DNA of 64,000 nucleotides from Pseudomonas sp. FP2196. Lineage in GTDB: Bacteria; Pseudomonadota; Gammaproteobacteria; Pseudomonadales; Pseudomonadaceae. Below the pieces are notes generated by a model, which was given only the letters and a program-made list of their open reading frames with translations, was not told the DNA's origin and ran no database searches. This document shows positions 1 to 8,552 of this stretch, in pieces (within the stretch, counting starts at the first letter, position 1; every line of letters starts with the position of its first letter). The position numbers and the translations under genes are program-made. Location: positions 3,027,501 through 3,091,500 of the forward strand of contig NZ_CP117445.1 in assembly GCF_030687715.1 (NCBI RefSeq), given 5' to 3'.

Positions 1-160
1 TTTGCGGATCTTCAGTCAGTTCGTCGTCGTCATCCCAGGACGGCATCCAGAACGTCGCATCGGCGGCATAGAGCTCCAGCCACTGATCCCACAGTTTGTC
101 GTCAAGATAACGGGCTTCGCGAAAGAGGAAATCGCGCACTTGCTCATAGGAAGCGCTCAT
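1..160 (-). CDS. benB: Benzoate 1,2-dioxygenase small (beta) subunit, 3' end outside window
   Basis: Only the first 53 codons are in the window; the gene runs off the left edge. The product begins [19 protein letters not shown] and continues through [19 protein letters not shown], which is the N-terminal pattern of ring-hydroxylating dioxygenase beta subunits and closely resembles BenB. The beta subunit is structural and supports the alpha3beta3 hexamer. Its ATG overlaps the benA stop codon as ATGA, so the two are translationally coupled. Reductase benC and diol dehydrogenase benD would be expected further left, but this cannot be seen here. Confidence 0.9.
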   Translation of the reverse strand, partial: MSASYEQVRDFLFREARYLDDKLWDQWLELYAADATFWMPSWDDDDELTEDPQ

Positions 161-1521
161 TGGACCTCCCGCGCAGGAATGTTGCCTGCCTGTTCGACGG
201 CCACTGCTTGAAGCATGGTGTCTTTCCAGTATTTGTGCTGTTCCACGAACAGCCCCTCGTCTTCCGTGCGCACACCACTGAGCAACGGATGTAGATCGAT
301 TTCCAGCGCCGCTTCATCAGGTCCTTCAACCCAGTGTTCGGCACCGCGTGACATATCGTTCCACGCAGTCGCGCTGCCTTGATAACCGATCTGGCAGGAA
401 CGAAACTCCTCAAGGTCATCAGGCGTTGCCATGCCGCTGACGTTGAAAAAGTCTTCGTACTGGCGGATGCGTCGCGCACGGGCGTCTGCGCTTTCTCCCA
501 CTGGGGCGATGCAGTAAATGGTGATTTCGGTTTGATTGACCGAGATGGGCCGAGCAATGCGAATTTGCGAACTGAATTGGTCCATTAAGTAGACATTCGG
601 ATACAGGCACAGATTGCGCGAGTTCCCGATCATCCAGTCGGCGCGAGCCTGCCCAAAACCACTGACCAGTTCGTCACGGCGCTCATACAGAGGCCTGTCT
701 TCCGGGTTGGCCCAGCGCGTCCAAAGCAGCATGTGGCCTTTGTCGAATGAATAGAAGCCACCGCCACTTTTTGCCCAGCCGCCTGCGCTCATGGTCGGGT
801 TGACGTCGCCGGACTGACGCTCTTTACGCTGGTTCTGGGTGGCCGCGTAGTTCCAGTGCACCGAGCTGACGTGATAACCGTCCGCGCCATTTTCCGCGGT
901 GAGCTTCCAGTTGCCCTCGTAGATGTAGCTGGAAGAACCACGCAGCACTTCCAGGCCGTCCGGGGACTGATCGACAATCATGTCGATGATCTTGGCAGAC
1001 TCTCCCAAGTGTTCGGCCAAAGGCACCACGTCAGCATTGAGACTACCGAACAGAAAACCCCGGTAGGACTCAAACCGGGCCACCTTGGTCAGGTCATGCG
1101 AGCCTTCGCAGTTGAAGCTTTGAGGGTATCCGGCATTGCTCGGATCTTTGACCTTGAGCAGCTTGCCTGAGTTGTTGAAGGTCCAGCCATGGAACGGGCA
1201 GGTATAGGAAGATTTGTTGCCGCGCTTGTGTCGGCACAGCATCGCGCCGCGATGACTACAGGCATTCAGGAAGGCGTTAAGTACGCCGTCCTTGTTCCGT
1301 GTGATGAAGATAGGCTGGCGCCCCATCTGCAGCGTGATGTAATCATTTTTCTGAGGGATCTGGCTTTCGTGTGCGAGGTACAGCCAGTTGCCTTCAAAAA
1401 TATGCTTCATTTCGAGGTCGAACAGGCGGGGATCGGTGAACATCTCGCGCTTGCAGCGGTAGATGCCCTCTTCACGGTTTTCCTCGAGCAAGGAATTGAG
1501 ATACTCGACGCCAATGGACAT
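157..1521 (-). CDS. benA: Benzoate 1,2-dioxygenase large (alpha) subunit
   Basis: The 454-residue Rieske non-heme iron oxygenase subunit converts benzoate to benzoate cis-1,2-diol. The Rieske [2Fe-2S] ligands are C88, H90, C108 and H111. The mononuclear iron site is the D214-x2-H217-x4-H222 stretch following ENGADGYH. The sequence follows Pseudomonas BenA almost throughout ([20 protein letters not shown]). Position 1521 is chosen as start because GGAGG lies 8 bases upstream and the product then begins [14 protein letters not shown] like BenA; a longer frame from 1569 has no such site. Two BenR-type half-sites lie upstream and an AATAACAACAA motif abuts the ribosome binding site. An anthranilate or halobenzoate oxygenase is a less likely alternative. 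Confidence 0.93.
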   Translation of the reverse strand: MSIGVEYLNSLLEENREEGIYRCKREMFTDPRLFDLEMKHIFEGNWLYLAHESQIPQKNDYITLQMGRQPIFITRNKDGVLNAFLNACSHRGAMLCRHKRGNKSSYTCPFHGWTFNNSGKLLKVKDPSNAGYPQSFNCEGSHDLTKVARFESYRGFLFGSLNADVVPLAEHLGESAKIIDMIVDQSPDGLEVLRGSSSYIYEGNWKLTAENGADGYHVSSVHWNYAATQNQRKERQSGDVNPTMSAGGWAKSGGGFYSFDKGHMLLWTRWANPEDRPLYERRDELVSGFGQARADWMIGNSRNLCLYPNVYLMDQFSSQIRIARPISVNQTEITIYCIAPVGESADARARRIRQYEDFFNVSGMATPDDLEEFRSCQIGYQGSATAWNDMSRGAEHWVEGPDEAALEIDLHPLLSGVRTEDEGLFVEQHKYWKDTMLQAVAVEQAGNIPAREVQ

Positions 1522-1535
1522 GGTCTGAGCCTCCG

Positions 1536-1546
1536 TTGTTGTTATT
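1536..1546 (-). promoter_or_regulatory. Crc/Hfq-type A-rich motif before benA
   Basis: On the minus strand this reads AATAACAACAA, matching the AANAANAA catabolite-activity motif known from Pseudomonas Crc/Hfq targets. It lies directly upstream of the GGAGG ribosome binding site, where binding would block translation of benA. Confidence 0.7.
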
Positions 1547-1582
1547 GGTAGGCTCAGTGTCACCGGCAATCCGTATCAGCAA

Positions 1583-1618
1583 TATCCGTTGCGTGCAGAC
1601 CGCTATCCGGTTTGTGCA
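1583..1618 (-). promoter_or_regulatory. BenR/XylS-type double operator of the ben promoter
   Basis: On the minus strand two copies of TGCA-N6-GGATA occur at 1604-1618 (distal) and 1583-1597 (proximal), 21 bases apart. This fits the TGCA-N6-GGNTA direct repeat bound by XylS and BenR at the Pm and ben promoters. The proximal copy is 62 bases from the benA start, leaving room for a core promoter and short leader. No benR gene is in the window. Confidence 0.88.
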
Positions 1619-1756
1619 GAACAAACACGTTTCAGCTGAAGATCGCCATCGAATCGAATATATCGATAGTGATCATTCATAAATGCCATACATGCCGAAT
1701 GTGAAAATATCGTCAAATACGCTTCTATTTCAATTAGATAACCATTCGGAGCTGTT

Positions 1757-2425
1757 TTGTACCCTAATCTGCGTGAGCTAAAACTGGCTTCTTTGTCGTT
1801 GTTGCTGAAATTTGGATTTGTCTTCTTTTCGCTGGCGATGCTCTGGCTGGACATCGCCATCTTCCACACTCAAATTCTCGAGATATCGTTCACCGAAATC
1901 AGCCAAGAGTTGATGCTGTTCATTATCGCCGTATTGTTCTGGACGTTACCGACGAGCAAAGGCCATGCGGGATTCAAATCATTGGCCGGCGGTTTCTTTG
2001 CCTGCCTGTTGATGCGAGAGCTGGATGGCTTGTTCGACCCCATCAGTCATAGCGCCTGGTGCGTGCCGTTCCTGGCCATTGCAACCGGCTGCGTAACAGT
2101 GGCCTTAAGCAAAACCAACCGCCAACAGACATTGGCCGACCTCGCTGCGTTCACACAGTCCCGCGCATTCGGTGCATTCGCTACAGGCTTTGGCGTGCTG
2201 CTGTTTTCACGCGTTTTCGGCATGGGGAGCTTTTGGCATCTTGTGTTGGGCGAAGGTTACGAGCGCTTGGCCAAGACGACGGTCGAGGAAGGAGTAGAGT
2301 TGTTGGCCTATTCAATGTGGCTGGCGACGACCATTGAGTATCGCCTGTCCGCCATCGCGACACCGGTACTCATATCGCCAAAACAATCTAGGGGTGAAGG
2401 GAAGATTCAAACGCACAGCGTTTAA
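1757..2425 (+). CDS. Integral membrane protein of unknown function
   Basis: The 222-residue protein is not recognised. It has at least four or five hydrophobic segments (about residues 12-36, 50-66, 73-86, 100-117 and 139-156), a charged stretch after residue 118, and a polar C-terminus. The start is TTG at 1757 with CGGAG five bases upstream; no earlier ATG is available. It is divergent from benA across 235 bases that carry the ben operator, and a stem-loop follows its stop. Position alone does not show a role in aromatic uptake. No transporter signature is visible. Confidence 0.6.
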   Translation: MYPNLRELKLASLSLLLKFGFVFFSLAMLWLDIAIFHTQILEISFTEISQELMLFIIAVLFWTLPTSKGHAGFKSLAGGFFACLLMRELDGLFDPISHSAWCVPFLAIATGCVTVALSKTNRQQTLADLAAFTQSRAFGAFATGFGVLLFSRVFGMGSFWHLVLGEGYERLAKTTVEEGVELLAYSMWLATTIEYRLSAIATPVLISPKQSRGEGKIQTHSV

Positions 2426-2474
2426 CGCGAGCGACAGGGACCCGCCGCGAGGAATCTGTTCATATCTTGGGTAG

Positions 2475-2494
2475 ACCGGCTCCTCAGAGCCGGT
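2475..2494. terminator. Stem-loop between convergent genes
   Basis: Perfect 8-bp inverted repeat ACCGGCTC / GAGCCGGT with loop CTCA. It lies between the stop of the membrane protein and the stop of the salicylaldehyde dehydrogenase. Neither side has a clear T-run, so termination is probable rather than certain. Confidence 0.5.
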
Positions 2495-2509
2495 TCCCAT
2501 ATCTGGATA

Positions 2510-3961
2510 TCAGAATGGATAAGGCTGGTCAGAAGGCTCGACCGTGACCCATTTCACTTCGGTGAACTCTTCAATAACGGCGCTGCCGTCAAATCGACCG
2601 TAGCCACTGTTCTTCATACCACCGTAAGGGGCTTGAGGCTCGTTTTGCACCGTTGCCCCGTTGATGTGTACGCAACCGGCATCCAGTCGGCCAGCCAGAT
2701 CAAGGGCAAGGCTGACATTGCGACTGAAGATGGCTGACGACAGACCGAACGCTGTATCGTTAGCGACTGCCAATGCCTGCTCCGCGCCTTTGACCCGAAC
2801 CACGGTGGTCACTGGCCCAAAAGTTTCTTCATCGTAGATATCCATTTTCGATGACACTCGATCCACCAGCGTCGGCGCCATCTGCGCCTCCTCTGCCAGA
2901 CCTCCCACCACAATCGTGGCCCCCTTCCCTACGGCGTCATCCAGCAACTGATTGATGCGCTGTACCGAGCCTTGGGAAATCATCGGGCCGATTACGCTGG
3001 CAGGATTAAGCACCGGGTTCCCCTGTTCGAGGTCTCGAATACGTTGAGCAAACTTTGCCACGAAAGCATCAGCGACAGACTCATCAACCACGAAGCGCTC
3101 GGTCGACATACAGATTTGCCCTTGGTACAGAAATGCGCCAAACACGGCAGCGTTGACCGCGCCTTCCAGGTCGGCGTCCTCTAACACAATAAACGGTGCC
3201 TTCCCGCCCAGCTCGAGCAAACACCGCTTGAGGTACTTCGCGCTGGTCTGGGCAATCATTCGACCGACGTTGGTCGAACCGGTGAAATTGACCCTGCGCA
3301 CGGTATCGTGAGCGATCAGTACTTCTGTTACAGCGCCGGCATCTTCTGGCGCAGAAATAATGAAGTTCACCACGCCAGCCGGGAACCCTGCGTCATAGAA
3401 CGCCTGGGCCAGCAGCTCATGAGTGCGCGGGCTGTTTTCTGAACCTTTGAAAATAACCGTGTTACCGCAGGCCAATGGGTAAGCAATGGACCGGGTGCCA
3501 AGAATGACCGGACCGTTCCACGGTGCAATGCTCAACACAGTACCGGCAGGCTGACGCAAGGTGACTGACAATGTGCCGGGCTTGTCGGTGGCAAGGGTTT
3601 CGCCCTTGATTTGGGTGGTCAGCGATGCCGCTTCACGAAGCAGATTGGCTGAAGCCCCGACGTTGAACTGCGACCAGAGTCGAGAGGCACCGATTTCTTC
3701 AGCCATGACACTGCAGAAAAGCTCCATCTTGCTTTCCAGCGCATCAGCCGCTGCCAGCAGTAGCCGACGACGCTCTGTCGGGCCCACTTTCGACCATGTT
3801 TTAAAGGCTTGCTGGGACGATGCAGCGACGCGTCGCGCATCTTCCACACTGCACGCCGCGCCGGTGCTGACAACGTTGCCACTGACAGGATCGATGCGCT
3901 GGTAAGTTTTACCGTCCGAGGCGGCTTGGGCGATATTGTCGATTACGAGTTGAACAGTCAT
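2510..3961 (-). CDS. nahF: Salicylaldehyde dehydrogenase, NahF-like
   Basis: The 483-residue NAD-dependent aldehyde dehydrogenase would oxidise salicylaldehyde to salicylate. Catalytic C284 sits in YQGQICMSTERF and general base E250 in LLELGGK, with N149 (PWN) and K172 also in place; C284/E250 match the numbering I recall for NahF of naphthalene degraders. The N-terminal block (KTWSKVGPTERRRLLL) and the C-terminal end (EPSDQPYPF) also resemble NahF. It is the last gene of the minus-strand salicylate operon, 30 bases after the alcohol dehydrogenase. Other aromatic aldehydes such as benzaldehyde may also be substrates, since the family is promiscuous. Confidence 0.88.
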   Translation of the reverse strand: MTVQLVIDNIAQAASDGKTYQRIDPVSGNVVSTGAACSVEDARRVAASSQQAFKTWSKVGPTERRRLLLAAADALESKMELFCSVMAEEIGASRLWSQFNVGASANLLREAASLTTQIKGETLATDKPGTLSVTLRQPAGTVLSIAPWNGPVILGTRSIAYPLACGNTVIFKGSENSPRTHELLAQAFYDAGFPAGVVNFIISAPEDAGAVTEVLIAHDTVRRVNFTGSTNVGRMIAQTSAKYLKRCLLELGGKAPFIVLEDADLEGAVNAAVFGAFLYQGQICMSTERFVVDESVADAFVAKFAQRIRDLEQGNPVLNPASVIGPMISQGSVQRINQLLDDAVGKGATIVVGGLAEEAQMAPTLVDRVSSKMDIYDEETFGPVTTVVRVKGAEQALAVANDTAFGLSSAIFSRNVSLALDLAGRLDAGCVHINGATVQNEPQAPYGGMKNSGYGRFDGSAVIEEFTEVKWVTVEPSDQPYPF

Positions 3962-3991
3962 CTTGAAATCCTTTGATGAGTTTGAAAAAAA

Positions 3992-5140
3992 TTACGTGCG
4001 GTCGACAGCCGCCGGCATACGAAGTATCGGCTTGATGGTGATCCCGCTTTCACTATCAGCCATCGCTTCGTTGACCTGCTCAAAGGTGTAGAACCGGCAC
4101 AACTTGTCAAAGGGGAAACGCCCTTGCAGGTGCAGATCGACAAGCGTGGGAATAAAGGCGTTGGCGACCACGTCACCCTGCACGATGCCCATAATGCGTT
4201 TGCCCGGGATCATCACGTCGTTGATGTTGAAAGCGACTTCGGTGCCCATCTTGGTCGCGCCGACGATGCCACAGGTGCCCAGCGTGGTGAGTGCATCGAT
4301 GGCCTGACGTAGAACTTCCGCGCGTCCGGAGCATTCCAGGCTGTAATTCGCCCCGCCTCCAGTAATATCGCGAATGCGTTCCACCGGGTCTTCTTCCCGG
4401 CTGTTGATGACGTGTGTGGCGCCGACCTCAAGCGCCAGCTCCAAGCGACTCGGCGTAACGTCCACGGCGATAATGGTCGTCGCGCCGACAACCCGGGCGG
4501 CCATCACCGCTGCCAGACCGACTGCGCCGGCACCGAATGCAACGAAGCTGCTACCCGCTTCAACTCGTAGGGCCTTGAGCACAGAACCAGCGCCTGTCTG
4601 TATGCCGCACCCCAAAGGGCCAAGCAGTTCCAGCGGTGCTTTTTTCGATACTTTGACCACGTTGCGTTCGTTGGCAATCACGTAAGTCGAAAAGGACGAC
4701 TGGCCGAAGAAGTGATCGTGTATCGGGGCCGCGTTGTCGCAACTGCAGGTGGAGGTGCTGCCGTCGAGGCGACCGCCACCGAAATTCAGTGGGTGCATAT
4801 GGGAGCAATGCGCCGGATGTCCGGTTTCGCATGGCAGACAAAGGCCGCAGGACATGTAGGTCATGACAACGTGATCGCCAGGAACGATGGTTGTCACAGC
4901 ACTGCCTACGGCCTCAACAATCCCTGCACCCTCGTGGCCCAGAACGATGGGCAGCGGTGTCGGAAATAGCTGGTCGCGTACGACCATATCGGTGTGGCAA
5001 ACACCCGTTGCAACAATGCGTACACGAACTTCGTCGGGACGCGGAACGGCCAACTCGGCACGTTCAAACTGAAGTTTGCCGCCTGCCTCACGCAAGACGG
5101 CAACTTTGACTTCGATAGGCATGAGCGCAGTTCGGGACAT
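3992..5140 (-). CDS. Zinc-dependent aryl-alcohol dehydrogenase (benzyl/salicyl alcohol type)
   Basis: The 382-residue medium-chain dehydrogenase belongs to the XylB/AreB-like branch that oxidises aromatic alcohols with NAD. Catalytic zinc ligands are C48 (GVCHTD) and H69 (GHEGAG) with the later PLGCG cysteine. Structural zinc ligands are C98, C101, C104 and C112. The nucleotide fold is in FGAGAVGLAA. The start at 5140 has AGAGGAT upstream; a longer frame to 5260 would overlap catA. It lies between catA (40-base gap) and the aldehyde dehydrogenase (30-base gap). That order suggests salicyl alcohol to salicylaldehyde to salicylate. The exact substrate is inferred from context only. Confidence 0.85.
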   Translation of the reverse strand: MSRTALMPIEVKVAVLREAGGKLQFERAELAVPRPDEVRVRIVATGVCHTDMVVRDQLFPTPLPIVLGHEGAGIVEAVGSAVTTIVPGDHVVMTYMSCGLCLPCETGHPAHCSHMHPLNFGGGRLDGSTSTCSCDNAAPIHDHFFGQSSFSTYVIANERNVVKVSKKAPLELLGPLGCGIQTGAGSVLKALRVEAGSSFVAFGAGAVGLAAVMAARVVGATTIIAVDVTPSRLELALEVGATHVINSREEDPVERIRDITGGGANYSLECSGRAEVLRQAIDALTTLGTCGIVGATKMGTEVAFNINDVMIPGKRIMGIVQGDVVANAFIPTLVDLHLQGRFPFDKLCRFYTFEQVNEAMADSESGITIKPILRMPAAVDRT

Positions 5141-5180
5141 GAACTTATCCTCTTGAATAAATGGGGTATCGAGCATTGAC

Positions 5181-6119
5181 CTACGCGTCTTGCAGAGCAC
5201 GCTGGCGATTGCTGCGTTGTTGCGCCTGAGCGCTGGCAGCGTGACGCAACTGGAAATCAAAGGTCATTTGTGCGAAACGCCCCGACACTTCGTGAGCGAT
5301 GGATTGGGTTTCGTCATCAACGAAATGCACTTCACCAATCAAGCCGTCCCGGGTGGCATAGGCAAAGTCATCCCAGAGATACTTATCGTTAGAAAGGTTG
5401 ATTTGGGTGGTCAAATGCTCATAACCCGGAGCCGACACGAAGAAATGAATATGCGCTGGGCGCTGGCCATGCCGGCCCAAATGGTTGAGGCACTGTTGAG
5501 TAGGGCCTTGAGGGTTACAGCCATAACCCGACGGCACGATGCTTCTGACGCGATAACGCCCTTGCGCGTCGGTCACGATGCGCCGGCGCAGATTGAACGG
5601 CGATTGGCTTTTGTCGAAGTGGGAGTAGTTGCCTTTACTGTCGGCTTGCCAAAGATCAACCAGCGCACCTGCAATGGGTTGTCCTAGTGTGTCCAGAACC
5701 TGACCGTCTAGAAACATCGGTGTGGCGATAGTGTCTTCGCTACCATCGTCCATCCGCGCAAACCCCTGACACAGCGGTGCGCCAGCCACATACAGGGGGC
5801 CCTCGATCGTGCGCGGTGTTCCGCCGCTGCGCCCTGCTTCCGCCTCTTTGGCATCGTTGAGAAGATCAAGGAAATGCTCGATCCCCAACCCTGCCACCAA
5901 GAGCCCAGCCTCATTGTTTTTACCCAGTCGATTGATGTACTCGACCCCCGCCCAAAACTCATCTTCGCTGATCTCAAGCTCCTCAATGAGTCGCGCGGTT
6001 TCCTGCAGAATTCGCAGCACAATCTGTTTGCTGCGCGAGTCTCCAGCGTCTTTTTTCATCCCGGCTGCGTCTTGAAAAAATTCGCGGATTTCAGCGGTTT
6101 GGGAAATGCTGACAGTCAT
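5181..6119 (-). CDS. catA: Catechol 1,2-dioxygenase of the salicylate operon
   Basis: The 312-residue intradiol dioxygenase cleaves catechol to cis,cis-muconate using Fe(III). The four iron ligands are visible as Y165 (KGNYS), Y199 (SGYG), H223 and H225 (RPAHIHFF), following an N-terminal helical dimerisation domain. It lies directly downstream of salicylate hydroxylase, so it removes the catechol made by that enzyme. A second, clearly paralogous catA is at 35429-36364 in the catBCA operon. The AACAATAA motif just before the AAAGGTGA ribosome binding site suggests Crc control. No catB or catC is local to this copy, so muconate must pass to the other cluster. Confidence 0.95.
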   Translation of the reverse strand: MTVSISQTAEIREFFQDAAGMKKDAGDSRSKQIVLRILQETARLIEELEISEDEFWAGVEYINRLGKNNEAGLLVAGLGIEHFLDLLNDAKEAEAGRSGGTPRTIEGPLYVAGAPLCQGFARMDDGSEDTIATPMFLDGQVLDTLGQPIAGALVDLWQADSKGNYSHFDKSQSPFNLRRRIVTDAQGRYRVRSIVPSGYGCNPQGPTQQCLNHLGRHGQRPAHIHFFVSAPGYEHLTTQINLSNDKYLWDDFAYATRDGLIGEVHFVDDETQSIAHEVSGRFAQMTFDFQLRHAASAQAQQRSNRQRALQDA

Positions 6120-6133
6120 GATGATTTCACCTT

Positions 6134-6141
6134 TTATTGTT
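6134..6141 (-). promoter_or_regulatory. Crc/Hfq-type motif before the salicylate-operon catA
   Basis: The minus strand reads AACAATAA, an exact AANAANAA match, immediately 5' of the AAAGGTGA ribosome binding site of catA. Confidence 0.55.
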
Positions 6142-6191
6142 AGGTGCGGACTGCGCCAGTCGCTAAGGACTGGCGAGCGGCAGGCAAGGAT

Positions 6192-7475
6192 TCAGACAGC
6201 TTGTGCCCATCCGAGTCGAGTGTGCGCCTCAGCCAGGTCGGCTTGCATGTCGTGGTTCCACAACCAGTCAAAGCGACTGGCCAGCGTTGTCGAGAGCAGT
6301 GGCTCCTGGTCCGCTACCTTGGCGTCGCGGAACTCGTAGAGTTCGCCCGCTTCCCAGGATGTGCGTTGAACACGGCAAGCACGCGGACGGCGTATGGCGT
6401 CATACACCTCAAGCACCTGCTTCGCGTCACGTTGCAAAACCCGCGGATCGGCCAGCAGGCGTGCCAGTAACCAGGCATCTTCCAGCCCCTGCCCGGCTCC
6501 GGCGCCTTGATGCGGCAGCATCGCGTGCGCCGCGTCGCCGATCAGCCCGACACGGCCGTGGACGTAACCCGACAATTCGTCCAACTCATGTAGTGCCCAA
6601 AGGGTGGGATTGGGAATGCATTCAAGCAATACGCGAACGGCATCGCCCCACTCGCTGAAGGCTTCGAGCATCTCGGCCTGGGTGGTGTTTTTCACCCAAG
6701 GTTTGTCTGCCGGCCATACTGGATTGGCCTCAGTCCGATCCGAAACAAATGCCACGACGTTGATCAGTCGACCCTGTTTGACCGGGAAAGTCAGGATGTG
6801 GGCATCGAGGCCCAAATACATTTGCGGAACGTTGATCAAATGCTCATCGACGCCCGCCGCACGATAGGCGTCGCGCAGCTGCGAGCTGTCAATCATTCCG
6901 CGGTAGGCACAGGTGCCACTAAAGCGCGGGGTAACCAAAGGCTGGCCCAAGCCCTGGAGGACGTAATCTCGAATTGAGGATTTGATTCCGTCTGCAGCGA
7001 TCAAGAGATCACACTGATGATGCGTGCCGTCGGTGAATTGGACACTCACGCGATCACCCGTTTCTTCGACACTCACTGCTCGTTTGCCAAAAACGGCAAT
7101 ACCCTCAGGAAGCTGGCTGGCCAGCGCATCAAGGAAATCTGCGCGATGCACTGAAGACTGACCGACACCTTCAGCAATGCTTGCGCCGAGGTAGCCGGCA
7201 TCGACACCCCGACGCCATTCAAACCAGATGTCCTGCCAAGGCTGAGCGGTCCGGTCGGCGATTTGCTCGTATGGCTTGCCGATGCCCAGACCTTCGATTG
7301 CTCTTACAGCGTTTGCTCCAAATGAGACACCCGCACCGACTTCGCCGAATGCCGGTGCGGCTTCAAACAATTGAACGTCCAGATGTGGATGGCGGCACAG
7401 ATCCAGTGCGAGGGCGACACCTGCGATACCACCGCCAACGATTGCGACTTGCAAGACAGATTTAGGGCTATTCAT
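6192..7475 (-). CDS. nahG: Salicylate 1-monooxygenase (salicylate hydroxylase), NahG-like
   Basis: The 427-residue single-component FAD monooxygenase decarboxylates and hydroxylates salicylate to catechol with NADH. Motifs are the dinucleotide fold GGGIAG at 14-19, the DG motif around 162-163 (IAADGIKSSIRD), and the GD motif around 313-314 (LIGDAAHAMLPHQGAGAGQG). Length and motif spacing suit NahG (about 434 residues). It is the first gene of a minus-strand operon with catA, an alcohol dehydrogenase and NahF, divergent from a NahR-like gene. A related hydroxybenzoate hydroxylase is possible from motifs alone, but the NahR/NahF/CatA context strongly favours salicylate. Confidence 0.88.
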   Translation of the reverse strand: MNSPKSVLQVAIVGGGIAGVALALDLCRHPHLDVQLFEAAPAFGEVGAGVSFGANAVRAIEGLGIGKPYEQIADRTAQPWQDIWFEWRRGVDAGYLGASIAEGVGQSSVHRADFLDALASQLPEGIAVFGKRAVSVEETGDRVSVQFTDGTHHQCDLLIAADGIKSSIRDYVLQGLGQPLVTPRFSGTCAYRGMIDSSQLRDAYRAAGVDEHLINVPQMYLGLDAHILTFPVKQGRLINVVAFVSDRTEANPVWPADKPWVKNTTQAEMLEAFSEWGDAVRVLLECIPNPTLWALHELDELSGYVHGRVGLIGDAAHAMLPHQGAGAGQGLEDAWLLARLLADPRVLQRDAKQVLEVYDAIRRPRACRVQRTSWEAGELYEFRDAKVADQEPLLSTTLASRFDWLWNHDMQADLAEAHTRLGWAQAV

Positions 7476-7491
7476 GGGGGAAACCTTTATG

Positions 7492-7499
7492 TTGTTTTT
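7492..7499 (-). promoter_or_regulatory. Crc/Hfq-type motif in the nahG leader
   Basis: The minus strand reads AAAAACAA, matching AANAANAA, just upstream of the AAAGG ribosome binding site of nahG. Confidence 0.45.
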
Positions 7500-7519
7500 G
7501 GAATAGCCCGATCATGACT

Positions 7520-7536
7520 ATTCACAAAACATTGAT
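7520..7536 (-). promoter_or_regulatory. Candidate activation site for the NahR-like regulator
   Basis: The dyad-like ATTCAC-N6-TTGAT (plus strand) lies between the NahR box and the nahG core promoter region. LysR-type regulators commonly bind a second, weaker site near -35, and the position suits this. The match to the NahR consensus has two extra bases, so it is tentative. Confidence 0.4.
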
Positions 7537-7561
7537 AAATGGCCTCACCTCCATACAACCT

Positions 7562-7576
7562 ATCACCACCCTGAAT
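7562..7576 (-). promoter_or_regulatory. NahR box (recognition site) of the salicylate operon
   Basis: The minus strand reads ATTCAGGGTGGTGAT, which fits the NahR consensus ATTCACGCT-NN-TGAT at 11 of 13 fixed positions and contains the LysR T-N11-A pattern. It lies 87-101 bases upstream of the nahG start, compatible with the -60 to -82 placement known at nah/sal promoters, and in the divergent region with the nahR-like gene. Confidence 0.72.
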
Positions 7577-7620
7577 ACTGGTATGCTTGCAAACTCGTTA
7601 CTCCTCCCGAGATGCCTGCA

Positions 7621-8520
7621 ATGCACCTACGCGAACTCGACCTGAACCTGCTGGTGATCTTTCATCAGCTATTGATCGACCACAGTGTTTCCGGCGCGGC
7701 TGAAACACTGGGACTGACTCAGCCAGCCGTGAGCAATGCACTCAAGCGTCTGCGTATCTCACTCAATGACGAACTGTTTGTGCGCACCCATCAAGGGATG
7801 CAACCAACGCCCTATGCGTTGCAAATGGCCGAGCCGGTGTCTCAGGCAATCAACCTCCTGCATGGCGCCATCAATCGCCAGGATGAGTTCGATCCGGCCA
7901 CCAGTCAAAAACGCTTCGTAGTGGCGATGACCGACATCGGCGAGATTTACTTTATGCCGCGCTTGATCGATGCCCTACTCAAGCAGGCCCCAGGGATTTC
8001 GGTCAGCACGCTGCGCAGCAATGCGGGACTGTCTGAAAGTCTTGCCAGCGGCGAGGTTGATCTGGCGGTCGGATTACTGCCGGATTTGCAGGCTGGCTTC
8101 TATCAAAGACGTTTGTTCCATCATCGATACGTTTGCTTATGCCGCCAGGATCATCCGCTGACACAACTGCCCATGACGCGAGAACGTTTTTGTGAATATG
8201 GGCACGTGAGAATCGTTGCAGCCAGTACCGGCCATGGTGAGATAGACACGCACATGCAACGGGCTGGCCTGCAACGTCAGATACGCCTGGAGGTGCCGCA
8301 CTTTGTTGCGGTGGGGCATATTTTGCAGAACACTGATCTGGTCGCGACCGTACCTGAGCGCTTCGCCAGCAGTTGTAGCGGACCGTTCCGTTTGACCATT
8401 TTGCCGTTGCCATTACCGCTGCCGGAGATTGCGATCAATATGTTCTGGCACACGAAATACAACCGCGATCCGGCCAACAAATGGTTCCGGCAACTGATGT
8501 TTGATCTCTTCAGTGATTGA
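7621..8520 (+). CDS. nahR: NahR-like LysR regulator of salicylate degradation
   Basis: The 299-residue LysR-type activator carries an N-terminal winged helix (GLTQPAVSNALKRLR, residues about 32-46) and a C-terminal inducer domain. It follows NahR along its length, notably VAMTDIGEIYFMPRL, GEVDLAVGLLPDLQ, LEVPHFVAVGHILQ and the end WFRQLMFDLF. NahR activates nah/sal operons with salicylate as inducer. I chose ATG 7621 because the product then aligns with NahR from residue 1 and GAG is 9 bases upstream; ATG 7612 would place that GAG against the start. It is divergent from nahG with a NahR box between them. Confidence 0.87.
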   Translation: MHLRELDLNLLVIFHQLLIDHSVSGAAETLGLTQPAVSNALKRLRISLNDELFVRTHQGMQPTPYALQMAEPVSQAINLLHGAINRQDEFDPATSQKRFVVAMTDIGEIYFMPRLIDALLKQAPGISVSTLRSNAGLSESLASGEVDLAVGLLPDLQAGFYQRRLFHHRYVCLCRQDHPLTQLPMTRERFCEYGHVRIVAASTGHGEIDTHMQRAGLQRQIRLEVPHFVAVGHILQNTDLVATVPERFASSCSGPFRLTILPLPLPLPEIAINMFWHTKYNRDPANKWFRQLMFDLFSD

Positions 8521-8552
8521 GTTTCAGACGATAAGGGCGTCATGGCGGCAGG

